Translations under genes and position numbers: made by a program
Notes under the pieces: generated by a model
What the model was told of the DNA's origin: nothing
Database searches by the model: none
The model's input: the letters and a program-made list of their open reading frames with translations, nothing else
Shown here: positions 37,673 to 48,833 of the stretch, piece by piece
Position numbering within the stretch: position 1 is the stretch's first letter
How the letters are laid out: every line of letters begins with the position of its first letter
Source: Tribonema minus
Lineage: Eukaryota > Sar > Xanthophyceae > Tribonematales > Tribonemataceae
Assembly: GCA_017506865.1 (NCBI GenBank)
Contig: JAFCMP010000224.1
Span: 744,001-808,000, forward strand
Reading direction: 5' to 3'
DNA length: 64,000 nt

Positions 37673-38250
37673 CCTGCACTTTCTGGGAAGGGAGGGGCGT
37701 GTATCATGCACTGCATTACATTATTTGTCAGAAGTAGAGTCATTTAAGAGATTTTGCCCAGGTGTATGACGTTCAGTTGATGCATATTTGAAGTATGCCG
37801 TAGTCCAGGCCTTCAATGTCAAATGTCATCTTAATGTCTCTCAGCCTTTTTTGACGTTTGCGTTGGCTGCCATGCCATGCTCTATGCACAGCGTAGTGTG
37901 CAGTGACGCAGACTGTAACAATGCTAACAGAGGCCAATGGCGCAGACATGCTGCATAGATGTCCTCATATCATAAACAGCTTGCTTACAAAGGTCTCAAA
38001 GTGCTAGTGCAGGCCGCATCGCATTGTAGATTTTGCTCAGCAAAGCGTTACATCAATGGTGCATCAATGAGCCTGGTATCTGCCAGCTGCAACAGCTGAT
38101 TGAGGCCAGGAATCCCTGCATTGATGCTCATTGGCAGGACTGCCAGACTCAGCATAGCACGAGAAGGGCACATGCAATGGCGCACTCAGCACTCTCACGC
38201 CTGCAATGAAGTATACTACTGATCTTGTGCCATTGCAGTTCACAACAGAG
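37673..38250. other. Convergent intergenic region, no gene seen
   Basis: Lies between the stop codons of the plus-strand LisH gene and the minus-strand PhoD-like gene; expected to hold both 3' untranslated ends. No other feature seen. Confidence 0.5.
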
Positions 38251-41200
38251 TCAGTACAGCGGCAAGCGCACTGAGCACACTGCTGTACCATCACCACGCA
38301 AAACGCTGTACACAATGCGGTCCTCCCCATCAACGGCAATCTGCGCGAACAGCGGCGCAGTTGTCGCTGCAGGATCCATGGGCGGGAGCAGATCTGTGAC
38401 ATCCTGCGACAGCAGCCCGCTTGTGTCCTGCGCCGCATCACCACCGTTTGCTGTGGCTGCACTGGCGATGCTGGCACCCGCTTTGCCTCCAGTCTCCGCG
38501 CGCAAACCCATCTCGTAGATGGGATGGCACTTGCCGCTCTGAACGGCGTCTTCACGCGTGAAGTACGCGCGCGCATACATGCCTGCGCGCTGACTGCCGA
38601 GCTGACGTGCGGTTTTAGCGTCAACAAGGCCGGAGGATGCCGTGCCCAGTGACTGCGAGGGGGCCTTGGTGAGAATCACGATCCCGGATGCTGCTCTTCT
38701 GTGGAGCGAGTGCAGCATGTCGGATACGGTGGTGAAGCCGGATGGCGCCGGCCCTGGCGGTGCAGAGAGTGACGTGCCAACTGCCACGAGCTTCCAGGTG
38801 GCAGTACTTGCCAGTATTGCCTGCCAGAAACGCACAACACAGAGGTGGTGAGACGTAGTCGCAGCATACACTGCGCACATGCAGGATGCAGGTTGTGTGG
38901 GAGTACATTGTACTCGCGCAGGGAGTCGGTAACAGCAGCTTGTCAGTACTTGAGCTCACAATTTGCAGGTGGGGGGAGAGTTGACCCAACTCTCAGGACG
39001 AGCATCACTTCAATATCAACCCCAACAAAGTGCAATTTGGTCTTCTTCACCAGAGGCTGCTGGCAGAGCGACTGTGCTGCAGCACAAACTTTGATCACTG
39101 GTTTTCCCACATGGCAGATCAAAGGTCTGGGGATTAATTAAAAAAGACGCTGAGCCCACATCAAGGTAAACAGAAATGGTAGGCCACCAAGCGGAATGAA
39201 TGTCAAGTGGCTGCCACTGAACTCTCGTCTGGGCAAAGCCAACGGTGCGAAACATACCATATGGTGCAGGTGCTCACGGAAGTGGCCGCTACACAAATGT
39301 TTAGTTCTATGTACAGCACAAGGTACAGCCAGTTTGAAGCATGTGCGGCGTTCTGTAGCCCAAGTGAAGATTGTTTCATAAAAGTATAAGGTGGCGTGTT
39401 TGATACATTTGGTCAACAACGACAGTACACATATCCTTCTTCAGGCACTGCAGACATGATACTCTCAGAGCTACTCCTTTGCGGCACAGCGCAAGTTCAG
39501 GTAGTTTTGGCTGGTACTTGCAGAGCCGCCGCCAACAACAGCAGCAATAAATACTGTTCTGATGTAGATAGCATACTACGCTGTGGTGATGCTGCACAGT
39601 TACAAGCCCGTGTCACGATAATTTTGCTGCGTCAGCTTATGACAACATCATCGACCCCTTCTAGTATGCTCTTGATCACTGCGCCCTGAACGAGAGCTTA
39701 TGCAAATTACTGCCCAAAACCGTGCCCATCTACAACCTCGGCTCACCTTCTTGAGCTGTTGTGCGGATGCATTTGGCAATGTGCCAGCACGTGTCTCCAG
39801 CACATACAGCTCCACGCCTGGGCTGAGCGTCACCATGCTGAAACCGCTGCCCTTGCCGTGGACCGGCCAGTAGTCAGCCACCAGCTGCAGCATTCATGTG
39901 AACACGGCAACAACGCGCAGGTCAGTAGGACATGGGGACTGTCATGGGTTCCTGATGATATTTCATGTAGTGCATAAACATGCGGATGCACCTTTGCAGT
40001 GCGTGCAGGATGTAGCCATGCAGGGCATCATGCTGGGACACCTGATGACAATGATTGTGCCGATCAGCAGTCTGAGAATTGTCATTTGGCAGCAGCTGTG
40101 TAAGCAGTGCCTCATTGCCACAAAGTCACCTTCAAGTGCCACTGTGACCTCAGCTGTTGCCGTCATGAACCACCATACCTGCAGTGCAGCCATTGTGTCG
40201 ACTGTCGCATCCTGAGAAACACCACCGGTACCACAAGAACCAGCAGCGCCGGCCTTGCTGGATCCATCGTTGCTGCCAGTGTGTGCATGCAGCGCGCGGC
40301 TGTCGTCCCATGCAGTTAGAAACCCCACCGAGCGCACCAGCTGCCGCAGAGGCGGGCACTGCTCTATCATCGCGTGGAATGCGCGGTAGCTGTGCCAGAA
40401 GTGGAGCAGGACAGAAAATGATGTGTCAGATGCGTATTGAAGGGGTTTGTTCTTGGGGCACACGCATGGGTGCCACCATTGAAGTTCAGTAATGCTGCCA
40501 CTATGCAGAGCTCAGTTGGCCTGATGCTATCAGTCTAGCACAAGGCCTACTAGCTGCAGGATATATGTCATGCATTAATTGGGAGTCGTCTGGAGTAAAG
40601 TTGCAGGAGCAATGCGGAAATGCTGAAGATTTCCACGGTGTAGCAATCTGGATGCACCTGACATGTCAACAGCCCTGCAGGCTTTCTGTGCTTGAGTGCT
40701 CAATTCTGTGATTTGTGCTTGACGTGACACCATGAACCGAAGTGAAATTTTGCCAGACGAGCGCCAGCACTCGAGACGATGTTCAGTCGCTGCAGAGCTG
40801 CTAGGCATAACGCACATATCCCAACATCTCGAGCGACATTTGAGGCCATGACATGACCTCGGCCCTGCTCACCTGCGCACCCTGTCCTCCCGCCCTTCTG
40901 TGGGTGGCAGCTTGCCACGGAAGCCCCCCGGTCTACTAGACAATGCGGTCCCTGCTGTCATGTCCCCCAGGAACAGACAGAAGTTGGGTTCCGATGCCAG
41001 CATGCCGGCAAATACGCCACTCATCGCATGGTCCACCAATGCATCCGAAGAGAACCCCATGAAGGTCAGCTCCGAGCGCGCTGCGCGATTGCTAGGTGCT
41101 GGCAGCGTGCGGAATGTCCCTTGCGTGAAGCAGCCACCGTCAATGCCGTAGAACCCGTGCGAGGGCTTGTCTACGCATACGCGGTAGTGGTACGGGGTTT

Positions 41201-42194
41201 CAGGGGCTAATCCTCCCAGAGGTATCCTGGCAGAGCACTCTGACATGATGTCAACGTCCACGGTGTCTGTCAGAAGAATGTGCTCCGGCGCAAAGCCGTC
41301 ATCCGCGCATAGCTGCAGCTGCAGCGTCCCCTGCAATGAGCACATGATCCATGTCGTATGAATCATTCAATGAGCACACGATTCATGTCGCATGAAAGCC
41401 CGTTGAGGTTAAACCATGGGCAGCTGCGGGCAATTGATGCACGAAGACAAGAGGCAGTGTGACATTGCGCTGTTGCACGTGGCGTGATGAGTTGCGGTGC
41501 GCGCAATGATGCATGGGCAGTCAACAGCAGTATACCTGATATAGATGTCGTTTCTTCTTTTTTTTTTTTGCATATACTTGTAAGTAGAAGTGCGCAAGCG
41601 CAGCAGTAATTGACACTTATAGCAGCATTGGTCCTTGCATTTCCCTCCCACACGAAGTATTTCAGGGTAACAGACAAAACAGATATTGTGAAGGACGTCT
41701 GCTGCAATCAGCAATGGCAAGCGTCTCACCGTGCGTAACGTCTTGGCCCATAGTACGCCGCCTTGTGCATCAATAGCCCCAACCACCGGACCCGCCACAA
41801 CGCCAGATCGCCGCCGTGCAGTCAAGTCCCGCAGTTGAGCAAATGCTTCCTTCCTTACAGCGCTTTGCGCTTTCGCCAGCTCTTCTTTTTGCTGTTCTCG
41901 TTCCTGAGCCTCTTTCTCCGCTTGCAGCCTCACGGGATCACGCTGCAACAGCCATTCTCCCAGGTACACGAGGGGATTGAACCCATACTCATACTTGTAA
42001 GCCATGAGCGCGTTGTCGTCATCGCCATTGTCGTCGTCCGTCACTTGCAAATCGACATCTCCAGGATCAGGCTCAGGTGTTGGTTCGAGTACCTTGCGCG
42101 GATCTGGTATGACCGATCTACCATAAGGCGGCTGAACCACGTCAAGCCGCTGTGCTTCCGCCAACAAAGCTCTGATGCCCTCATCGAGGAGCGT
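38251..42194 (-). CDS. PhoD-like metallophosphatase-family protein with altered active-site motifs
   Basis: Supported exons in reading order: 42,194-41,730; 41,330-40,873; 40,389-40,179; 39,884-39,747; 38,820-38,251. They join in frame to 614 codons; one or more 5' exons are missing because the first begins with an acceptor in phase 0. The N-terminal part has FNPLVYLGEWLLQRDP, like the Dpy-30/RII-type docking motif, then a charged coiled coil. Next comes a fibronectin-like PhoD N-domain (ETPYHYRVCVD) and the phosphatase fold. In active PhoD proteins the metal-site motifs are GDxxY and WDDH. Here they read FLGDMTAGT and TAWDDSRAL, so key residues differ and the enzyme may be inactive or altered. 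The C-terminal region is Ala/Gly/Thr-rich. No signal peptide is seen in the exons found. Confidence 0.75.
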
Positions 42195-42848
42195 CTGCAG
42201 TGCACACAGATTAGGCTGCATAGGGGCCCGCATCAGAGAGCCATGAGCTGGCGCTGACATGAAGCACTCACTACTCTTGATAAGTTGCAGTTGGGATGGG
42301 ATTGGACGGTTACGCAGTTCAAGATTTTCTTTCAACATGAAGAAGAAAAACGACAAATGGTAACAAACAACAGTGTGACCTGTTAGCAACCAGCAATCTT
42401 TGACGAGTCACACACAGTCATGATATGGCGCACAGCCAGCACACCACAGTGATGCACAGAGTGGTTCTCACAAAGATATGCAGAGAGATTCGTGCAGCAC
42501 ACACACAAGCATGCATTGCAGGTGCAGAAGTAGCGCCTTCAAGCATAAGTAATCAAGCACACAGAAGATGCCAACTTTTTTGTGCCACTATTTTCTGAGA
42601 GACACATGTGGTGCCATGGGGATGTAAGCTTGTGACATTTGTCACACTTGTGTCAAACGATGGATGCACGCAATCAAATCTGCATGGAAGGCATGCACAG
42701 CAAACATATGCATGTGCAGGCAGAATGCCTTGTGCAACCATGCACACTTGCTCGCCAACACGTCTGCTTTCTGAGCTGCTGCACGTTCAGAAGTCTCATC
42801 TTTGTGAATGCTCCTCTTGACATGACTCGCTGAAAGACCTTCTATCCA

Positions 42849-42992
42849 CTACTGGACTGTGGCAGCTGAGCAGGCATTCGGCTGTGTAGCAGCCAGAGCC
42901 TCCGCCTGCCTTGCTGCCTGCTCAGCATATGATGTTGCCCGCAGGCATAATGCCACAAGGCCCAAAAGCAGTGGCGGCTGCTTCAAAAACAC
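42849..42992 (-). CDS. Possible C-terminal exon with one membrane segment
   Basis: A phase-0 acceptor (GTGCAG) opens a 47-codon frame ending in TAG. It contains a hydrophobic stretch, QPPLLLGLVALCLRATS, followed by an Ala/Gln-rich helix. It could be the tail of a membrane-anchored protein. It lies between the ankyrin and PhoD-like genes on the same strand and could not be linked to either. The rest of 42,195-43,079 shows nothing else. Confidence 0.25.
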   Translation of the reverse strand: MFLKQPPLLLGLVALCLRATSYAEQAARQAEALAATQPNACSAATVQ

Positions 42993-43079
42993 CTGCACGT
43001 ACGTACCTCACACCGCCGCTGTTGTGTCGAATTTGACCCTTGCAACTTTTGCCTGACAGTGGAATATTTTGTCTGCTTC

Positions 43080-45864
43080 TTAGTGCTCGTCCTCGTCTGA
43101 CTCATCGCCCGGCGCACAGCTGCAAGGGGCGCCCAGGCCATGCAGCTCCCTGACCGCGCATCCGCAAGCGAGCTGGCGCACCGCACCACACGTCTCGCTC
43201 GTCCACCCCGGCCCGAACGGACACCCCTGATGCGCAGCCCACATGACGGAGTGAATGGGCCACTCGAGCTCCTCCACGCAGTAGCGCAGGTCGCCTGGCC
43301 ACGGCGCGCCCGCCGCGCGCAGCCACGCCAGCTTCTCGAGGCAGGGCGTGCGCATGTGCTTGCCGACCGCCGCCACCATGGCCGCCATGCCGCCCTGCGA
43401 CGACCAGAAGCCGCTGCTGCCGCCGTTGATGTCGCAGCGGTGCTGCGCCTCGCACGCCCATTCCAGCTGCGCGAGCGACGAGCCGTCGCTGTTCACCGTG
43501 GCCTCGATGATGCGGTCGACATTGCACGGGCAGCAGCGCTCGTCCACCAGCCAGCGCAGCAGACCCGCGTGCCCGCACTCCGCCGCGACGCAAGGCGTCT
43601 GCTCGTTGAGCGTGAATGTGATGCCGGCGGGGCTGCTCAGGACGTACTCGACGACTGCCTGATGGCCACCCATTGCCGCAACCTCGAGCACGGTGACGTG
43701 CACTGTGGGCTCGTCGTCATCGCTGACAACGGACTCCGCGTCGCTGTCGCTGCCCGCTGCATCGGAGTCGCCCTCGTGGTCTACCTCGTGGTCTGCCTCG
43801 TGTGCCCAGTGCTCTTCCTCGTCCTCCTCCTCATCGCTGTGGTCACTGTCTCCATCATGCTCCGCATCAAAGTCCTCCGCGGCAGCGCCGTAATCGTCCT
43901 CTTCGTCGTCGCCCTCTTCATCGTCGTTGTCAGCGTCTGCGACGTAGTGCGCTGAGTACGGCGTGACCTGCGCCATGCACGCGACAAAGACGCTCTCCAG
44001 GTAGCGCTCAAATGCCCCGAGCGGCGACACGGCCGACAGCACGGCGCCAAATGCGTGCTGGCGCTGATCCTTCCTGACAGCGCGCTCGGAGTTGCTACCG
44101 CCCCCGCCGCCGCCCCCCCCCCCTTCAAACAAGAATCTGAGCGTCTCTAGGTTGCCGGTGATGGCGGCAATGTTGGCGAGGCCAGTGCAGTACCACCTGG
44201 GCCAGAAGCGCGTGCCGGGCTGCGCAGAGAGCCAGCACAGCGTGTCTATTCCCGTGTCGCTTTGCGATGCCGCACTGAGGCCCACGTGCATGAGGAGAAC
44301 GCTGTTGAGCTTGCCGCACTGCTGCAGCCACTCCAGGACCTGCAGAGTGCAACAGGTTGTAGGCCGGCACGTGTGGGTCTACTGTATTGAGTCCACATGG
44401 CAATGGCATTCAGACTTTGTCTAGGCTTGTCACAATCCTGGAGGTCTGCAATCACAATAAAGTTCCCTGCTGCAAAGAAGGCCATCGCCAAGGCTTCATG
44501 CCATTGAGCAGCAAGGCTACGCGGACTGTGACAATGTCATTAGTGTGGACTATCATTATGACGCCAGCTTGAAGACGTATGAACAAACGAATCAAAAGAT
44601 CGTAGAGCTCTAGGTGACAAGGGATGGTTAGCCGCAAGTGCCTTCGTATACGGAGAGCTCTCAAGCAAGCTAGGGAACTCAGAGGTATGCCAGTCAAGCC
44701 CCAGGCTGCAACAGCATGCAGCCCAATCTTCAGTTACGAAATAGCAATGCCTCGAAGTAGCTGAACTGCACACATGTTTACGAAATAGCAATGCCTCGAA
44801 GTAGCTGAACTGCACACATGTATTAGTTTTTTCAACGCAATTTGCTAAGATATAGGTGCCAATACCCGGCCTTGTGCATTCCCAGCGAATTGTGTCTCAC
44901 GCAACAAAGTCATCACTTGTCGATTGCATTGTTTGTGCTGATGGCTGCAGCAGCAGGTCTGACACTTCGTGTACCCAACTTCAGCTCCACCACCCCCGCG
45001 GGTAAGACGCCTCTAATTCAAGGTGAAGTTCGATGAGTGGAGGTAAATTGAAGTTTTATCCAGCATACTTCAACTGGACGCAAACCGTATGCAACTTCAA
45101 TTCACCACCACGACTTCAACTTCATGAAGAGCTGGACCTCAAAGATTCGAAAACTTGCATATAGGTGATGACCTCAAAAACCTATTGGTACGCATTGCTT
45201 CATGCCGCGCAATGAAGAGGGTCAAGGGGGATAGCATGACCTGTGCATGGCACCTGATGTGGTGGCACAACATATGGTGGCCCAGCATTGCTCAAGTGCA
45301 ACGTCATTCTTACCACGTGCTCAATTTCCCCATGTGAAATAATGATTTTAGCCTGCTTTGTGGCTTGCATACTGGTTGTATCCAACTGATAAACGGTGAT
45401 CGGGCAATGATGACCCAATATGAACACATATGTGGGTGTTCATGCGGTATAGTGTCAGCTTTAAGGTACAGTATGAACCAGCAAGTGATTGAAGCTACTG
45501 GACCCACACGCTCCAAGGATGCGCACAGCATGCAGCCGCAACACGCCCCATGACTCTACATCTCACGCACCTCGAGTTGCGGTGCTGATGCCTTGATTGC
45601 ACCCTCGTCCCACTCCATACCCGCCGCGCCCGCCGCTTCAATTACTTCCAAGGGCGCACCCCGGGCCGCCGCCAGCGCCAGTCGCGCCTTGCCTACACTC
45701 CCCAGCATCCCTTGAAAAGCCTCGCACGTGAGCGCCAGGTCAAAGGTGGAGCGCGACGCCAGCGCTGTTGGGAGGAGCGTGGCGAAGAGGGCGTTCACGC
45801 TGACGCGCCGTGCCACCGTTGCCATGTAGGCGCCGCAGAACGTCCTGCTGACAGCACCCACGTA
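43080..45864 (-). CDS. Ankyrin-type repeat protein with acidic insert
   Basis: Two exons are supported: 45,864-45,571 (98 codons) and 44,339-43,080 (420 codons with stop). They join in phase 0 as SAPQLE|VLEWLQQCGK. The start is unsure: the first exon opens with an acceptor, but an ATG lies a few codons inside (MATVARRVSV). The repeats have the degenerate ankyrin pattern common in algal, protist and giant-virus proteins (NLETLRFLFEGG, HAGLLRWLVDERCCP, LEKLAWLRAAGAPW, IHSVMWAAHQGCPF). A Gly run is followed by a very acidic stretch of about 75 residues (Asp, Glu, His, Ser). The role is presumably protein binding; no catalytic domain is seen. It lies downstream of another minus-strand gene and may once have been joined to it. 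Confidence 0.7.
44734..44821 (+). repeat. 44-bp perfect tandem duplication
   Basis: TACGAAATAGCAATGCCTCG and the following bases to GCACACATGT occur twice in a row with a 44-base period. Near-perfect identity implies a recent event. It is in the intron of the ankyrin-type gene. Confidence 0.9.
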
Positions 45865-46085
45865 CTGAGGACATAAAGAGACGTGCAGCAAAGATGTGTT
45901 TGTCAGCGCAATTCGACTTGACAGGTGTTGAATGGCTTAAATGGCAGCGGCAATGACTGTTTGAATGATGGGTGCACCTGCATCAGTGATAACATGACGG
46001 CCAGCATGTGCTGTGCTTGCCACACAACGTCAACCCGCTTGCCTCATTCCGTGAAGTTCATTGACGATGTATGTAGCAATGTATA

Positions 46086-47788
46086 CTAATTTCCAAGCGA
46101 CCAGTGAAAAATGCGGGCCAACGCTCCCGTTATATCGTTGTCGCTAAAATCAGGTGCCGTTGTAGGCGCCTGAGGTCCCTCCCCCCCTACAGAGAGAGTG
46201 CTGCGCTCCGGCGCAGCCTGCGAGATTAAGTCGTTTTCAGCGTCAGTCTCTACGTCGGACTCGTCCGCCCACGACACCACCTGTCGTGTTGCTACTTCAA
46301 GTTGTTGCTTTGCAGCAGCGCTCAGAATGGTCAGGGGGGGGTACCCTCCTCCCCCCGTGCCTCGTCTAGTGGGTTGTATGGCGCTGAAACGTGCGCGTGA
46401 ACCCCCCTCTCATTCCGCACCTCATTCACGATTTGCATCAAGGCGATTGAGTACGGCCCCTTAGTGTGCAGCCTATACGCAGGGGTATTCAGAATCCTGT
46501 CGCACAGGGGCTGCAGTGCTATCCACGTGCTCTTGAAGAAGTTGAGCAAAGGGACGTGCATCCTCCAGTTGTACGCTGAAGTTGCACCCAAGCCAATGCA
46601 AGGACAGGGTGGCCAATTGAGACAATGGCCTGCTGGCATGAATTCAACATCCTAAACTGTGGCTGTTGCTGCCGTGCTTGTCATAAATTCAGCACACATG
46701 TCGGTCACACCAATCAGACACTGCCCAAAGTGAATCATGCACCAAATCAGAACATGATGAAAGACTGAAAGCATAACCTCTCATGACTCACCAGCCAGTG
46801 GCCTGCGCCCACAAACTCCAGTATGTCGCTTATGAAATCAAAGTCCCCCAGAACTTGGCGGCTAGCGCTAGGCCCGCACACCATGTCAGCGGCAGCACTG
46901 ACAGTATCCACGGGAGCAATGTCAGAGGCGACAGGATGAAGCTGCTCCGCGCTTGAAGTGCTGCTGCCAACGATGATGTTCGTGAGACCTGCCAGCGGCG
47001 TCGCCTCCACCAGCCGCCAGGCAGTCTCCATTATGGCAAGCAGGAAGCCGTTGATGCCAGTGGGCGCCGGAGGTGCAGGCGGTGGCGTATCCGGCTTGCC
47101 CGCGGCATCATTGGAAGCTGGAGTGGATGCTTCCACGGAAAACGCCGTGCTGTGCTCTGCCAGCGCCTCCAGCGCGCACCCCAGGCACTCAATGAAGCTG
47201 TCCAACGTGTCTGGCCCGTTCATTGATGTCATATCTCTCATGACTCGCGCCGCCGCATCGATGCCAAGCAGCTGAGCTTTGAGGCCGTGCGCTACCTCCA
47301 GCGGACTGTCGAAGCCTGTGGCAAACAAATGAGTGAGCCGAAGCAGGAGTAAGGAGCAGTGCAACACCCGGTGCAAGGCTGACATAACAGTGCAGAACTG
47401 CAGCAGCTACTAATGTGCTGGACGTGCAGGTTGCACAACACCAGTCGTGCAGCATATGGGAATGCCGCTTGAGCACCGAGGCGAAGCTGTAGTTGGCATC
47501 ATTAGCCATACTTCGAAGTATACAGCAGGCGATAATGGAAGGACTATTGCATGCTTAATGCTTGATGCTATTGGTGGCACATTTCAAGCTGGCAACGGCT
47601 GACGCGTGATGATGGGACGCACCTTTCAGCTCACAGGCAGCTTCAGCAAGGTCGAAATCGTGCTTCAGCCAAGCTGACGGCAAGAGCAGGCACAGGCGCT
47701 CAGAGAGCGAGCGGAACAGCATGGCCATGTACTGCGGCTCCGTCACAATGGTGAGCTGCGCCTCATCATCTGCATCATCGGGCTCGGA
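46086..47788 (-). CDS. Unidentified protein, at least three exons
   Basis: Exons 47,788-47,623 and 47,315-46,792 join in phase as CELK|GFDSPLEV. A third coding block, about 46,600-46,086, starts near YNWRMHVPLLNFFK and ends in a stop after RIFHWSLGN; its link to the second exon is not settled. The product is helical and Ala/Ser/Pro-rich, with words such as LFRSLSERLCLLLPSAW, DTLDSFIECLGCALEAL and ISDILEFVGAGHW. I do not recognise a domain. The third block changes frame at a run of eight C near 46,334-46,341, where one frame stops and another coding-like frame continues; a one-base error in the run or a real frameshift would explain this. Upstream exons are probable because the first begins at an acceptor in phase 0. 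Confidence 0.5.
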
Positions 47789-48170
47789 CTGCAACAGTAG
47801 CGGACAGACGGAATGCTTTGCTTGATCAGTATTTGCTCTGATTGTGAGCGCAAGAAGGGCTGTGCAACACGGAATGCTGCGACAATGCCCATCACAACGT
47901 CTTGTTGAACGGAGAATTCATCTCCGCTCTCACAACAGCCGTGTGATATGCACACTCAGCAAGCAGCACTATCTTATCTAGCTTCAACTGTCATCAACAG
48001 AGACCACCAACATGCATCAATGAGACACGAGCAAGGGAAAACATATCAAATGCAGTGACTGATGACGATGATCATGACGTGAGTCAAATCCCATGTTTAT
48101 TCATTCTCCAATTAAAAAGCAGCCCATGTAACACTTCGACGCCTGGTTATGTTTGCATGCGTGCATGTAT

Positions 48171-48652
48171 TTAAATGGCTTTAGATACTGGATCCACCAG
48201 GTATAATTGGTCCAGAACGGTCTCTTTAAAGCGATTGCTGCGCAGCATCTTTGAACCATACGATTCGCTGGGCACACCGTCATGGCAGCCTTCGGATTCA
48301 ACATACTGAGTCAAACGTGTGAAACACTCGTCTTTTGAAAGCCTGCGATCTCTTCCGCCCCTCCCTCGACACACTAAACGCCGACAAGTCAACGATGTGA
48401 TCTCAGTCGCGTATTGAGCATTCCGGAAAAGCTCAAAGATGCAGCTCCCATGCAATCGGCGTCCATCTACGCGCGTCAAAAGTGGATCCTGGCGGGAAGT
48501 CATGCTTCTATCTTTGAAAATGGGGGGGCTTTTCTTGCTAGCTCACCATCGCTGTTGCTTTGCTCTGCTGGAGCCGCCACCGTAACCAGTCCCAGTCAGA
48601 TGCTCCGCGATCCAGTCGCCTCCTTCCTTTCTTAGCGCCAACTCCAAACTTC
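48171..48652 (-). CDS. Unidentified coding-like frame cut by LINE insertion
   Basis: A 110-codon frame (48,503-48,171) ends in DQLYLVDPVSKAI and looks like real protein (words FELFRNAQYATEI, LTQYVESEGC). Just upstream, 48,640-48,520, another coding-like frame reads RKEGGDWIAEHLTG. A GTGAGC donor follows it near 48,545. The LINE fragment at 48,653 cuts the upstream side. Beyond the LINE pair, at 51,135 and above, the minus strand again reads sensibly (ESSDQVQQDLEV). I do not recognise the protein; it may be a host gene disrupted by the insertions or an older mobile gene. Confidence 0.35.
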
Positions 48653-48819
48653 GAACGCAGTCATTGCCCCTGATGGCGACGTCAGTGCTTACCGCCGCAT
48701 CGCACTATTGCAAGTGCCGCGGCCCTCGCCGGCCAGTGCCGAACCGCCGGCCCCTCCGTAGATTTAGTTATTGCCCGATTATCGTGTGCTCAACCCATGC
48801 GGTCCAGGACATAATATAC
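48653..48819 (+). mobile_element. LINE 3'-end fragment, 167 bp
   Basis: Matches the last 167 bases of the LINE (from GAACGCAGTCATTGCC through the stop codon and UTR to ATAATATAC). It differs from both larger copies at a few bases. The 5' junction shows GAAC shared between host and element, and no clear target-site duplication of its own. Confidence 0.85.
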
Positions 48820-48833
48820 AACTTCAAGGTCTT
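48820..48833. repeat. Target-site duplication, 5' side of LINE copy 2
   Basis: AACTTCAAGGTCTT, identical to 51,121-51,134; it separates the 167-base fragment from copy 2. Confidence 0.85.

Noticed and set aside
41409-42389. 326-codon minus-strand frame taken as a single exon
   Set aside because: Only 42,194-41,730 is supported; a GTGAGA donor and a CTGCAG acceptor bound it, and the joined product matches the PhoD-like N-domain.
43140-43955. 271-codon plus-strand open frame with a hydrophobic end
   Set aside because: Antisense shadow of the ankyrin-type exon; the hydrophobic run is the reverse of the acidic Asp/Glu stretch.
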